64,000 nt of DNA from NCBI GenBank assembly GCA_905221605.1, contig CAJNDS010002074.1:442001-506000 (forward strand). The letters run 5' to 3'. Below, one piece after another: positions 1-11,889 of this stretch. This DNA comes from Symbiodinium natans (lineage: Eukaryota > Sar > Dinophyceae > Suessiales > Symbiodiniaceae). Numbering within the stretch: position 1 is the first letter of the stretch; each line of letters opens with the position of its first letter. Below the pieces are notes generated by a model. It saw only the letters and a list, made by a program, of their open reading frames with translations, was not told the DNA's origin and searched no databases. A program made the position numbers and the translations under genes.

Positions 1-79
1 CTGTATTCGGGGCCCCATATTTTCGCAAACTAACACAGCAAACCCTAAAAACCAAACCATCCCGACACTCCTTCTGCAG

Positions 80-3000
80 GCCGTGCAGGTCTGCAAAGAG
101 GCCCTGGAGCGCGCGAGGCCGCGCACGGACCAGAAGCGGGAGGCGCGAGGGAGTTGCTTCTGGGGCCTCAGGGCTTTAGGGTGTGAGAGTTTAAGGGTGT
201 TTAGGCTTCCAGGGCTTAAGGTTAGGGCGGTTACGGTTTTCGGTTTCAAGGTGTTTGGGTTTGGTGGCTTTGCTGGGGCCTCATTTGTAGGGGTTTGCCA
301 GCAGGTTTGGGGGCTTTCCGAGAGCTTTGTGTTCAGGGTCGCGCTCGCTTCCAGCGCAGGGTTTTTCAAGCAATGACCGCCGTCGCTTTCGGAGGCTCTT
401 CTGCCCAGGCGTGCTCCTGGTGTCTCTATGTCTTGAGTCTGCGGTTGGCGTGTTGAGTCGAAGCTGTGCGCTCAACCCTGCACCTTCGCCTCGAGCACCT
501 AAACCCTGAGCCTCCCCCAACCTAAAGACCTTTTACCCTCAGCCCCCCCAAAAACCCCTAAGCGCGAGCAACCGGAAGAGAGCGCATGCCCAGACCGTGT
601 ACCTCTTGCACCACCTGATCCACGCCTTGTCCGTGTATGGCGACATCGACCAGGTCCTCGAGGCGCCTTCAGAGTAGTTTGGGGTTCGTGGTTTAGCTGG
701 GGCTTTAGGGTTTAAGGTTTAGGGTTTAGGATGCAGGGTTTAGGATTTCGGGTTTAGGGTAGGCGGTTTAGGCGGGTTTAGAGTTTTGGGAGCACAGCCA
801 GCAAGAAGACCTAGGGGGATGACCTATACTCCAAAGCTCCTACACCCCAAACCGTAAACCCCTATGCCCAGACTCTAAACCCCAAACCCTAAACCCCACA
901 TTACGAAACCCGAAGACCTCAAATCAATTCCGAAACGCGAGGTTGCCGAGGAGGCCCTCGCGCTGTCCACTGAGATCGGCTGCAAGCCGGGGCCCTCCTG
1001 GGCTGGGGTTTAGGGTTTAGGGTTTAGGGTTTAGGGTTGAGGGTTGAGGGTTGAGGGTTTCTCGTGTTTAGGCTTTTTGCGCAGCTATTGAGGATCCAGG
1101 GCTTGGCATTGGGGTTTGGCCAGGTTGGGGGGTCAAGGTAGGGCTTTTTGAGTTTGGTTTTTTGTTTTTGGGACTTAGAGTCGTAAAGTTTGAGGTTTGT
1201 CAAGGCGCTTGGGTGGTGCGGTGGCGTTGTTGTGGAGTCCTCTGCACCACAAACCCCAAAAGTAGCCAGCGTGACAACAACTTCCCCATAAGCATCTCAA
1301 CCCTAAACCCGAAACCCTAAACCCTAACCCCGAAACCCCAAGCCCTAAACCCTAACTCCAAACCCTAAACCCTAAACCAGAAACCCTATACCCCAAACCC
1401 TAAACCCGAAACTAAACCTTAAGACCTAAACCCTAAACCCGAAACCCCCAAGCCCCAAGCCCAGGCGATTGAAGGCGCACGTCTACGAGGAGCTCAGCCA
1501 TGCTCACCTCCTCGTGGGGAGCCACAGATTTTAGGTTTAGGGTTTGGGGCTTGTCAGGTTTAGGGTTTGGGGTTTGGGGTTTAGGGTTTCGGGTTTGGGG
1601 TTTAGGGGTGTAGGGGTTTAGGGGTTCAGGGGTTTAGGGGTTTGGGGTTTAGGACTGACAAGGGTTCACGGTTTTTGGGTTGAGGGTTTGAGGGCTTTAG
1701 GGCTGGAGGATTTGGGGCAACTGAGGCTTCAGGACTTATCGGGGTTTAGGGGGTCTAGGGTGGAGGATTTGGGGCTGATTAAGGGCTTTGGGTCTTGGGA
1801 CTTGAGGTTTGGGGTGTAGGTTTCATGTGGCTTTAGACTCGTCTTTTTAGAGGCTTCCGAGTTGAGTACCGAAGCTGGAGGATGGCTTCTCTAGCACGGA
1901 GCATGTCATTCAACCACGAGGTCCTGAAGCAACATTTGAAGGGTTTAGGGTTTAGGGTTTAGGGTTTAGGGTTTAGGGTTTAGGGTTTAGGGTTTAGGGT
2001 TTAGGGTTTAGGGGCTCACTTCAAGAGTGCGCTGGTATTCGCTTGGACTCCTGTAGAACGGCACTCTTTTGCCCCTCCCCAAAGCGACAGACACTCTTCA
2101 GAGAACTGCTGGTATGCAGGATCCATGTCGGCGGGGGTTTGTTCAAACGGATTGTTGCTGAATGTTCCGAAAGGTTTGAAGCCCAGAATTCGCTTTTTTT
2201 TTTTTTTTTTAAATTTTATGGGGGGTTTCAGTGCAGCAAGGGCGAAGCAGGAAGAGTCCTTCTGGATGCTTGTTTTGCCGCACCCAGGCTGAGCAGAACA
2301 ACGACGCCCTGTATGCCGCGAAGGACAGCCTTAAACCCAAAAAAGCCCTAAACCCCTAAACCCTAAACCCCAAACCCTAAACCCTAAGCCCTAAGCCCTA
2401 AACCCTAAACCCTAGTGTTTTGGAGCGAAATGTCCAGGGCAAATCTTTTCTGGATCTTGCAATACAAGTCCCGGACCATGGCCTTAGAGGAGATGGGGGT
2501 TTCCCAGAACTACGCGGTTTAGGGTTTTAGGGTTTAGGGTTTAGGGTTTTAGGGTTTAGGGTTTTAGGGTTTTTGGGTTTAGGGTTTAAGGGTTTAAGGG
2601 TTTAAGGGTTTAAGGGTTTAAGGGTTTAAGGGTGTAGGGGTTTAAGGGTTTAAGGGTTTAAGGGTTTCAGGGTTTCATGGTTTTCAGGGTGTAGGGTCCC
2701 GTTTTTGGGGGTCCTTACGAAGGGATAATACGTATTTGGGGTGTACAGGGGGGTGCCTCTATTCAAGGAAACGCCCGTATGAAAACTCAGGATTTAGGGT
2801 AGAATCCTGAACAAAGCAGCCCAGAACACCCAAATCAAACACTCCTACACCCCAGCCCTAAACCCTAGCCCTAAACCCTAAACCCTAAACCCTTATCCCT
2901 AAACCCTAAATCCCTTGTCCTGTCGCCTCAGGAAGCCGTCACCCTCCTCAAGGAGTTGGGCGCGGACCATGATGAGATCACCACGCGCCTGCAGGCGAGC

Positions 3001-3105
3001 CTCTTCCTTGTCCCTCAGGTCTCGCGATTTAGGGTTTAGGGTTAAGGGTTAAGGGTTTAGGGTTTAGGGTTTAGGGTTGAGGGTTGAGGGTTGAGGGTTG
3101 AGGCT

Positions 3106-3137
<32 letters not shown>

Positions 3138-6100
3138 GGCTAGGGTTTAGGGTTTAGGGTTTAGGGTTTAGGGTTTAGGGTTGAGGGCTTCGGGTTTGGG
3201 ATTCAAGGTTTGGGATTCAGGGTTTGGGGGTGCAGGCTTGAGGGCTTCGGATCCTTAACTTCTTGCATTGGCGGCCTCGAGTGTCTCCATGGGCATTTCG
3301 AGCCGAGGTCCTCACGAAAGTCCTGATCATCCAGGACAATTACCAGGAGGCGCACAACCAGATCGAGCTGGCGAAGGAGTGCGGGCTGGTCGCGAGGGTG
3401 CAAAGCGGCACGTGCATGGCATATGTTTGAAACCGACTGCGGCCTCGCTGAGGACATCGCGCAGAAAATCGCGCAGCCCTCGGTCCGCGTTCCTGTTGTT
3501 AATGCGAGGGGAAGATGGAGAGATACGGGTGCGCAGAGCGCAGAAGTGACGAGGGTGTTGTGGTCTCTGGCGCCTAGAAGTCCATCCTCCATTCTGAAGC
3601 CCTCCTTCCTCCGAAGCCATTCCTCCCATGGCGTGCTTCTTTTGGTACACGCTGCTCTGGCCAAACCCCAGGCCCCCTCATATCTGGCAGCCTGTGTCTT
3701 TGTCTCAGGAAGAGAAGCCCCTGGAGGCATTCTGCCTCTCCATCCAGTCCCGCGCAGAGCTGAGTTTACTTGTATGAAGCTGTCGGGTACGTGAGTGCGT
3801 GAATTCTTGAGGGGCTTGGGGGGTTTTATCGGGTTTTGAACTGAGAATGAAGATAGTAGGTTGAGTCTTTCGTGGCTCTTGGGGGCTAATCTTGCACCCT
3901 TGGCCAAATGGGTAACCCTTATAGACCCCAAAATGTCATAGAACCCACCCCTTTACAAAGACCCCCAAAGTCTCGGCAAGTACCGGCATATATACGAAAG
4001 GACCTCTCCCAAGTGGTCCCAGGAGTGCAGGCTCTTTTGGGCGATCCGGAGGGTGGCGTCAAGGACCGTCATCCCTGGGAGCCGTCTTGGGGTAGAAGAG
4101 GGGGTCCTGAAGGGGCTTCAGGGGGGTTGTGGGGGGTTTGGGAGGACTTTGGGATTTTGGGATTTTGGGGATTTAGGGGTTTAGGGGGTTGGGGTTCAGT
4201 TTTTTTTTGGGGGTTTCTGGAATCTAGGCGATTTAGGGGATGTAGGGGATTTAGGGATTTAGGGGGTTTAGGGCTCTGAAGTATCGACTTCGACATTCGT
4301 GAGGGGGTGGTGTTAAGTTGAGTTTCATGGTCAAGGACGATTATCAAGGTCAATGTACAGGGTCCCCAAGTTCAAAGAGCTCCCAAACATTCTTAAGGGT
4401 TGCCTCAGCCTGTCGAATCAGGCGGCAGACCTTGCCATCGACATGTTCAAGGAAGATGGCGACAGGACCGGAGCTCCTGCACAAGTTTTTGAAGTGCCCG
4501 TGACCGGCTTTCGGTGACCATCCATACTTGCGACAAAGCCCTAAACCCGAAAACCCCGAAATTCTTGACCGGTGGATCCCTAACATGAGGCTGCACGCTG
4601 CCAGTCGAGTCAGGGGTACTTGCCTTATTCCTTGAGTTGGCTTAAAAGTAGGAGGTTGTGATTTATCGACAGGGGATGCCGGTCCTTTTTTGAGGAATGC
4701 AATGCTTGGGGGGTTGAAGGATTTTTGGCCTTTGGGATAAAGATTGAGGGCCTCGCAGCTATGTCGCAAGCCACCGGCACCCCTAGAATCCTAAGCTGCC
4801 ACGGCTCCCAACCCCTAAACCCTGCTCCCTGAACCACCCTAAACAAGCCTAAAACCTAAACCCTAAACCCGAGACCCTAAATCCCCATCCAGCCGTCAAC
4901 CCTCAGCCACACAGGAGGGGCGAGTGCCGCGTGTGGGAGGGCCTTTCGGAGTCGGGCGCCCAGTTTCTGCTCTCCAGGAATTCAGAGGTGGACCCAAGAT
5001 GTCCCTCCTCCCCTACACCAATCGCTCCCCTTTTTCATTCTCTTCTTTTCCCCAAATTCAAATAGTGATACATATATATATATATATATAGACAGACATA
5101 TCGGAAATGTTTGAGTTCAGGGGCGCAGAGGGCTTTATACCAGGATGAGGGGGCTGGAAAAGCCCTTAGGTTGTTCGCTCCCTTCTCTTTATGCCTGACA
5201 CATCCTCAGGCTATCCTTTGCGCCTGAGTCGGCAGTCTGATGAGATTGTAATCAGCGAGAAAGCATGCGGCACAGTAGCATGATCATCGTAGACTTTCTT
5301 AGTGGCCAGTGAAGCGCACGACTGAAGAGCATCCAGCAAGAGGAGCCCAACACCCTACCCTGAACCCCAGTAATCCTCAAACCCTAAACCCTAAACCCTA
5401 AACCCTAAACCCTAAACCCTAAACCCTGAACTCTCAACCCGGGGAACCTCGCCAAGGATTCACATGACCGCAAATGACTTCTCCTCCGCGCTGCGCGCTG
5501 CAAAGCGGGCGGAGGCAAGGAATTTCTTAGACAAAAGCCCCCTCAACAGCCCTCTGGCTGTAGTCTGGAATGCATGTGGGGGACAAGGGGGAAAGGCGAC
5601 CTCAGCTGCAGAGCTTTGAGTGCCTCCTGCCGTGCAGACTCTATGTGCCGATGTTGGGGACACGCGATTGATGGCAAGGATGAAGCCTCAAACTCAGCGA
5701 CTTTCCGTGCTCGGGCAAGGTTTTGCACACTGTGCGGTGGGTTAGTGTATGCAGAAGAGCATGAACTGACGAATTTTCTTCGAGGCACACGACATCCATG
5801 GTGCACATGTCCGCCGACAACCATGACGAGGCGGGACAGTTGCGACCAGCAGTTCCACGGAGCCTTTGTTGATGGATACGACATTGGCCTACTGGAGGCA
5901 AAAGCTTCGATCACCGAAGCAATCAAGCTCTCCCGAGCAGACGATGACATGAGGGGGTCTGGAGCTCTGCATCTGGCAGCGTTGCCCACAAGTGATGGCA
6001 TAGTCAAACGATCTAGGAACGATAGCAACCCTAAACCCCAAACCCTAACCCTAAACCTAAAACCCCAAGGACGGTAAAGTACATCTTCCTTGCCATGGAC

Positions 6101-9100
6101 ATCTGGGTGACTTCGCTTACGGCAATGGACCCAGAGGACTGAAGTGGGAGAGGTCGGCGAAATGGGTAGGCTGATTCTTAGCTACGAATACAAACCATAA
6201 ACCCTAAAAATCTTAACCCCTAAGCCCTAAACACGAAACCCCTGCTGCTTTCAGGACAAGAGCAAGGTCAGAATCTACAGGCAGAGAAGGGCTTGCGCAG
6301 CTCAGTCGGCATTGTGCTCTTGAGCCCTTGCCGTCACTGTGGCAGGCAGGGCTGCGAGAAAGCCATGCGGCTGGCGAAAGAGGCCGTCAAGCTTAGCATC
6401 CGCTGGGCTCTCAGAATCAGAAGGTGAACCTGATACATTCATGAAAACCCTAAACCCTAAACCCCAAACCCTAAACCCTAAAGCCTGAACCCCAAACCCT
6501 AACCCCTAAACCCTAAACCCACAATCCCTAAAACCCCTAAACCCTAAACCCTGCGCACATGCGCGCTCTGCGCCCAGGCCTGGAAGATAGATACGCGGAG
6601 TGCATGGCCAACTACTGGGTGCCTGGACAGCTTTAAGCATGCAGAGGGGAGGGGATTCGGGTTGCGTTTAGGGCTTCGAGTTGGGAGTGGTGCGATGTTA
6701 AAAGCCACTACGGAAGGGCTAGGTATGAACATTGACGCTGTTCCATCCGAGGCAGGTCTTGGCGTGGCCAAAGCATATTCTGAATTCCCATCCTCATCAA
6801 AACCTGCTGTGTGAAAAACAGCTCACCCAGGACCCCCTTTCTTGGGATTTCATCTTTCGGGACCCGAACCTTACACCCAAAACCCCCAAAAGACCTCCGA
6901 ACTGCTGCAGCTGAGGTTGGAACGATGCACATCATGATGGGCCCGTCGCTGAGATTGTCGGAGAGAAGACGATGCATCTAAGCAAGGGCTTCCATGGTTC
7001 TCAAAGACCCACGGAGTCATGGAAAGACGGCTACACATAAGTGCGTACAGACTGTACCAAGGAGTGTGCTTAGACATTGTACACACATATATATATATAT
7101 ATCTATTTTTATAATGTAATATGTGTATATGTATGTGCTGTGTGCATGCCATAAATGTACACATGAATACGCGACATGCTCTGACCGCAAGCTAGTAATA
7201 TGGACTTCCCATTTTGATTGAAAGCTCATGTCGTCACATGTACAACTCGCCAGCGCAGGGCGTCCAAAGGAGGCCCGCATCAATGCCGACGTGTCGTTGG
7301 AGATCGCGAAGTCTAAGCGGGATATGCCGGGGTCTCGGACTACCGCAACGGAGCTGTAGCTTGTGGCTTTTCGATCATCTTAGACAGCCTCAAGCTTAAC
7401 TGAGTATTTCCCAAAATAGGTTGCCCCGTTTATATCGCAAATAGAATAGAATCCCCCTTAAGGGGCACCTAAAAACGGCACCCCACCTAAAAAGGGCACC
7501 CCACGTTGCTGCCGCAGCCAGCCAGGTTTAGGTGGACCAAAGCAGGCAACTTCCACAGTGTCAAACGGAGCCTTATTATATGGCGGTTTCCCGAAATTCG
7601 GAGTACCTTATTGGGGGTCCTTGCCTGCCCACTTGCAGTTTGCAGTTATCAGTTTAAGGGTGGGTTTTCGGGTTCAGGGTTTAGGCCTTGGCCCTTAAGC
7701 CCGAGTGTGGATGAAGGCTCAGTGAGATGTACGCCCGCGGACTTATAGCCCAAGCCTCAGCATCGATGTGTTTTTTTGGCCTTGCGTTGTGCAGGGTTCA
7801 AGAAAGATGGTCTGTTGGACGGGACGTTCCCACGTTTCGTCGGTTGAGGTTTCCTGAAGAATGGCAAGAATTCCGAAAGAAGCCATATGTGCCCTATAAT
7901 GAGTCCTACAAGCCCAACACAGCCCTGTTAGAGGCGCAGAGGGTTTTTGGGGAGGTTTCGGGTCCTCTCCAACGCTCCTGGGCTTGCGTGCGAGGTGCAG
8001 ATCTGCCTCCAGGAGAAGGACGTCAAAGGTGCCAAAGAGAGCCTCAAAGATGTACAGGCTGGGGGCTTCTGAGTGAACCAGGGAGACACAAAGTGTTGGA
8101 GTTCAGGATAGATCCTCAAGAAGGTTTCAGGGGTTCATGGCTTGAGGGCTTCAAGTTGGGGACACTATTTAGGGTTTGTGAGGAATGTTTGGGAACCGTC
8201 GCCCAGTTCGTTTTTACGCAAAGTGTTCTGTGCCACCAGGATGCTAGAAAGTCTGGCTCGGCTGACCGAGCAGCCACTGCCTTCCTCCCTATTTTCGGGT
8301 CAATTTCCCCAAAAACACTCAACCCTGAGCCCTAACCCTGAAGCTGCCAAGCCCTAAAACCCCAAAACCCTGGAACCCCCAAAACCCTGAACCTTAAAAC
8401 CCTGGAACTGCCAAACCCTAAAACCTTAAAACCCCAAGCCCGGCCTCTCGAAACGGTGCACGGAAGTAGCCCAGTGAACGCCAGGGCCTGGCAGAGGAGC
8501 TGGGCGATCCTCAAGGTTCCAGGGTGTTGTTTGGGCACTAAGCCCTAAGCCTTAAGCCCTGCACCCTAAACCCTAAACCCCAAACCCTATATACACCCTA
8601 AACCCTAGACCCTAAACCCTAAACCCTAAACCCCAAACCCTAAACCCCAAACCCAAAGCCCTAAGCCCAAAGCCCTAAGCCCTAACCCCTACATTTTGGG
8701 AGTGTGGGGCTTCAGGATCTCCAGGCTTGAGGGATTCAATGGATCTCAGAGTTGCCGGGTTCTGCCGAGGAGTTCACTGTAGGGGTTGAGGACCCCAACA
8801 GGTCGTGACTCATGTCAGGGCCTGAAACAAGTGGCTTCGTGACACCCCATCTGTTACCCCATGTTTTATCATGTTTTTGGTTTGTGGCGGCGGTGCGGTG
8901 GACAAAGGAGAAAACAAAAACTGGTTGTAACAAATTTGGGGAGGGGGGTGAAGCCTTAACCTTAAGTGGACGCACCAATAAGCAAAACAAGGACAGACCC
9001 CCCCCCCCCCCCCTCCCAATTTGTTGCACCATGTTTTTGGTTTGTGGTGAAGCTGTGGTGGACGAAAGGAGAAAACAAAAACTGGGCTTGACAAATTGGG

Positions 9101-9370
9101 GGGTTTCAAGTGTTTCAAGTGCTCTTATCGGTTTGGAGATATCTCGGGAAGTTTCTAAAGGATTTACAACACTTGAAAGGCAATTTCCTCAGCCCTAGTG
9201 GGTTTAGGGTTTAAGGGTTTAGGATTCAGGGTTTAGGGTAAAACCCAACCCCCCCCCCCCCCCCCCCCCCCCCCTTCCTGCTTCTGCATCCCCCCACCCT
9301 GTAAAGCCGGCCCTGCCTGCCAGCCAAAGCCATGGCCGATCAGCTCAAGGAATTGGTCATGGGCAGCCGC
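80..9370 (+). CDS. TPR-like repeat protein, many short exons (5' end outside window)
   Basis: Short GC-rich islands between telomere-like repeats translate on + into amphipathic helices with a TPR-like pattern of Ala/Leu/Gly. Readable islands include about 80-145 (VCKEALERARP), 570-672 (TVYLLHHLIHALSVYGDIDQ), 936-1000 (VAEEALALSTEIGCKPG), 1465-1525, 2932-3018 (EAVTLLKELGADHDEITTRL), 3299-3414 (NYQEAHNQIELAKECGL), 4395-4500 (NQAADLAIDMFKEDGDRTGA), 5485-5530, 6349-6415 (EKAMRLAKEAVKLSIRW), 6570-6640, 7258-7365, 7980-8065, 8480-8515 and 9315-9370. Several start right after a CAG acceptor (positions 79 and 2931). The first readable exon already lies inside the protein, so the gene enters from the left. 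TPR proteins are scaffolds, and no substrate can be inferred. Whether the islands form one gene, and whether it continues into the acyl carrier domain at 10.7 kb, is inference. Single exons are weak; the series is the evidence. Confidence 0.42.
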
Positions 9371-9593
9371 CCCAGGGTTTTGGGGGTTTCCGGTTTAGGG
9401 TTTAAGTCTTCGCTGTCATGTAATGGGTGTTGGCTTCAGTTGTTTGTCAACTGTTTAGGGTTTGGGATTCAGTGTGCTCTCTGGAGTGTGGGTTTCAGAT
9501 GTAGCTTCGCTTCCAGCACTGTGTCGTCTTGTGGATGTTTGGGCATGAGAGCATCTCGTTTCTTGAGTGTTCGGGGTTGCCCTAAACCCCAAA

Positions 9594-9850
9594 CCCTAAT
9601 CCCTAAAGCCTAAACCTTAAACCCTAAACCCTAAACCCCTAAACCCCTAAACCCCTAAACCCCTAAACTCCTAAACCCCTAAACCCCTAAACCCCTAAAC
9701 CCCTAAACCCCTAAACCCCTAAACCCCTAAACCCCTAAACCCCTAAACACCTAAACCCCTAAACCCCTAAACCCCTAAACCCCTAAACCCCTAAACCCCT
9801 AAACCCCTAAACCCCTAAACCCCTAAACCCCTAAACCCCTAAACCCTAAG
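9594..9850. repeat. CCCCTAAA (TTTAGGGG) octamer array
   Basis: About 28 near-perfect 8-bp units, distinct from the 7-bp CCCTAAA arrays nearby, with only two or three substitutions. It lies in an intron or gap of the TPR-like gene. Confidence 0.95.
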
Positions 9851-10689
9851 CCGTCAGCCCTAAACCCCTGTTCAACTCTCAGGCTCTGGTGTGCAGGAAG
9901 CTGCCCCGCAGGCAGGGTCCACGGGAGCCTGGAGGGGACAAAGGCGTTTCTTTAGGATCCAGGGGTCGGAATAAGTACCAAGATTGTTCCCTTATGGTCC
10001 CTTTGTAGTTATTCTATAATAACCCCCCCCCCCCCCCCCCCCCGAAGCCCTATTTTAATTATTCAGGCCCTATATTAGGGATTTTTGTGGGGGTGTCCTT
10101 AATGGGAACTATAATCGGGCTACGATCATGCCCATAAAGGACTGTTAGTAGAAGTGGGAGCGTCCCAAGAGCTGCATGTAGTTGTGTCACGCCTGGCAGG
10201 CTGCAGCCGTGGCTGCGCCCGTGCAGGAGAGTGTTCTCCACTTGGCACCTTTGCGCTCTTACCGTCCAGTTAGGGTTTAGGGTTTAGGGTTTAGGATTTA
10301 GGGTTTAGGGTTTTGGGTTTAGGGTTTAGGGTTTAGGCTTTCTAAACCAACCCGTTGCCAGAGCCTCGAGCCGGCAAGGAGATGGGTGGTGCCTCTTCTG
10401 CTGCCACTGCCGAAGAGCTTGCTCTCAGCTCAGTGGGTGTCTTTTTGCATGCCAAGGACCAGAATCTCCAAACTCCGTTTCCTGCACTCCAGCCAACGAA
10501 GGCCTATGTGGCGCCAGACCCCATCACCATCAAGCGGCCTGCTCAGTGGCTTTGTGAACTGCAGCTTTCCATACCTGAAGTTTAGGGGTTTAGAGTTTCG
10601 GGTTTTAGTGTTTAGGGGTTTTGCCCGGGGTTCAGGATCCCTCATCCCTAAATGCTAAGGCCGCTAAGGAAGCACGAAAGAATGCACTT

Positions 10690-11280
10690 TGCGGCGCCAA
10701 GGAACCACATCATCGCGATGGTGAAGAACATGGTCGGCGGAGGTGACGAGGTTGATGGCGACACTCCGCTCATGGAGCTCGTGCCTCAACCTTCGTCCTG
10801 CTTCGACCGCATGGATCTACCTACCACTTAGGGCTTCATAGCTGAGGACATGGGGGCCTTAGGGCTTAGGAGCGTAGTTAGGAGTTGCAGGGTTGAAGCC
10901 GTCTCCACCTTATGTTTCGTGCGTGGAGCCCACCTCGCCAGCTGGTCAGGTCGGGTGTGGATAGCCTGGCAAGTGTGGAGCTCCGAACGCAGCTGCAGGG
11001 GGTGCGCATCTGCATGTTTTGCGCTGCCTTTCGCAGCTCAGAACGTTCCTTCCCCTAACACCTATATGCCTAGACCCACACTGGGGGCAGTCCTCTAAAT
11101 CAGGGTCCCCTTTAAAGGGAATTATATCAGTATACCAGGGACCCCCAGAGGGTTCCCGTAATTTGAGAACTGCTCCCACTTCGGGCTGGACCCTGCCTGG
11201 ACTCTGAGCCGTGCCAGGAGTTCAAGGTGAACCTGCCCTCCACGGTCATGTTCAACTATCCCACCATTGAGGGCCTGACG
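10690..11280 (+). CDS. Acyl carrier protein domain of a polyketide-synthase-like protein, split over three exons
   Basis: Three + strand segments join into one ACP (phosphopantetheine-binding) domain. Segment one, about 10690-10770, encodes helix 1 and the loop (HIIAMVKNMVGGGDE, then DTPLMEL). Segment two, about 10950-11002, encodes SGVDSLASVELRTQLQ, with the DSL serine that would carry the 4'-phosphopantetheine arm. Segment three, about 11213-11280, encodes the C-terminal helices (LPSTVMFNYPTIEGL), which match the LPxTLIFDYPT pattern of PKS ACPs. Known role of the family: it tethers growing acyl chains in polyketide or fatty-acid synthesis. No ketosynthase, acyltransferase or thioesterase exon was recognised nearby. 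The exons just upstream are TPR-like, so this may be a TPR-ACP protein. In-frame reading past the donor of segment one reaches a stop at about 10830, which fits an intron. Confidence 0.72.
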
Positions 11281-11889
11281 GGGTGGCAGCCTCAGACGCC
11301 AAGGAGGGAGTCGAGGAAATTGCTAGGTTTTTTTGTTTTTTTGCGGGGGGAGGGGGGCGGGGTTGTAGTTGCGTTTGTACAGACTTGGTGTTGAGGGCTC
11401 ATAAGGGTTTAGGATGTCAGGGTTTAGGGTTTCAGGTATGTTTTTCACAAGAAGGCTTTGGGAGTCTTTGGGCGCATTCAGCGATGCCTTTGCTGGAGGC
11501 TGCTCATCGACGAGTGCACGAACAAGAAGATCACCTGGACCGGATGAGGAGGACAGACTGAGTCTTTGGTTTCAACCCAAAACCCTTAAACCCTAAACCC
11601 CAAACCCTAAACCCTGAACCCCAATCCCTAAAAACCCTAAACCCTCAAAAAACCAAACCCCAAAAACTCTCAACCTCAGTCGAAAGGCCAGTGAGCCACC
11701 CCAACCCTCTGGAGGCCCGAAGCCCTCGCCCAAACCCAACAATCTGTTGCAGTTGAACCTGTTCTTGTGAGGTTGGAACCGTGGGCCCCTAGCATGGCAA
11801 GGGAACCCTTGTTTATGGGGACCCACATGAAGGGCCCATACTTTGGCCCCTAGACTTCTTCTGCAGCTGTTGGTAGGGTCCAAGGATGC

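Noticed and set aside
3203-3931. A 242-codon minus-strand open frame
   Set aside because: No recognisable domain. It overlaps a TPR-like exon on + and contains telomere-repeat translation at its ends.
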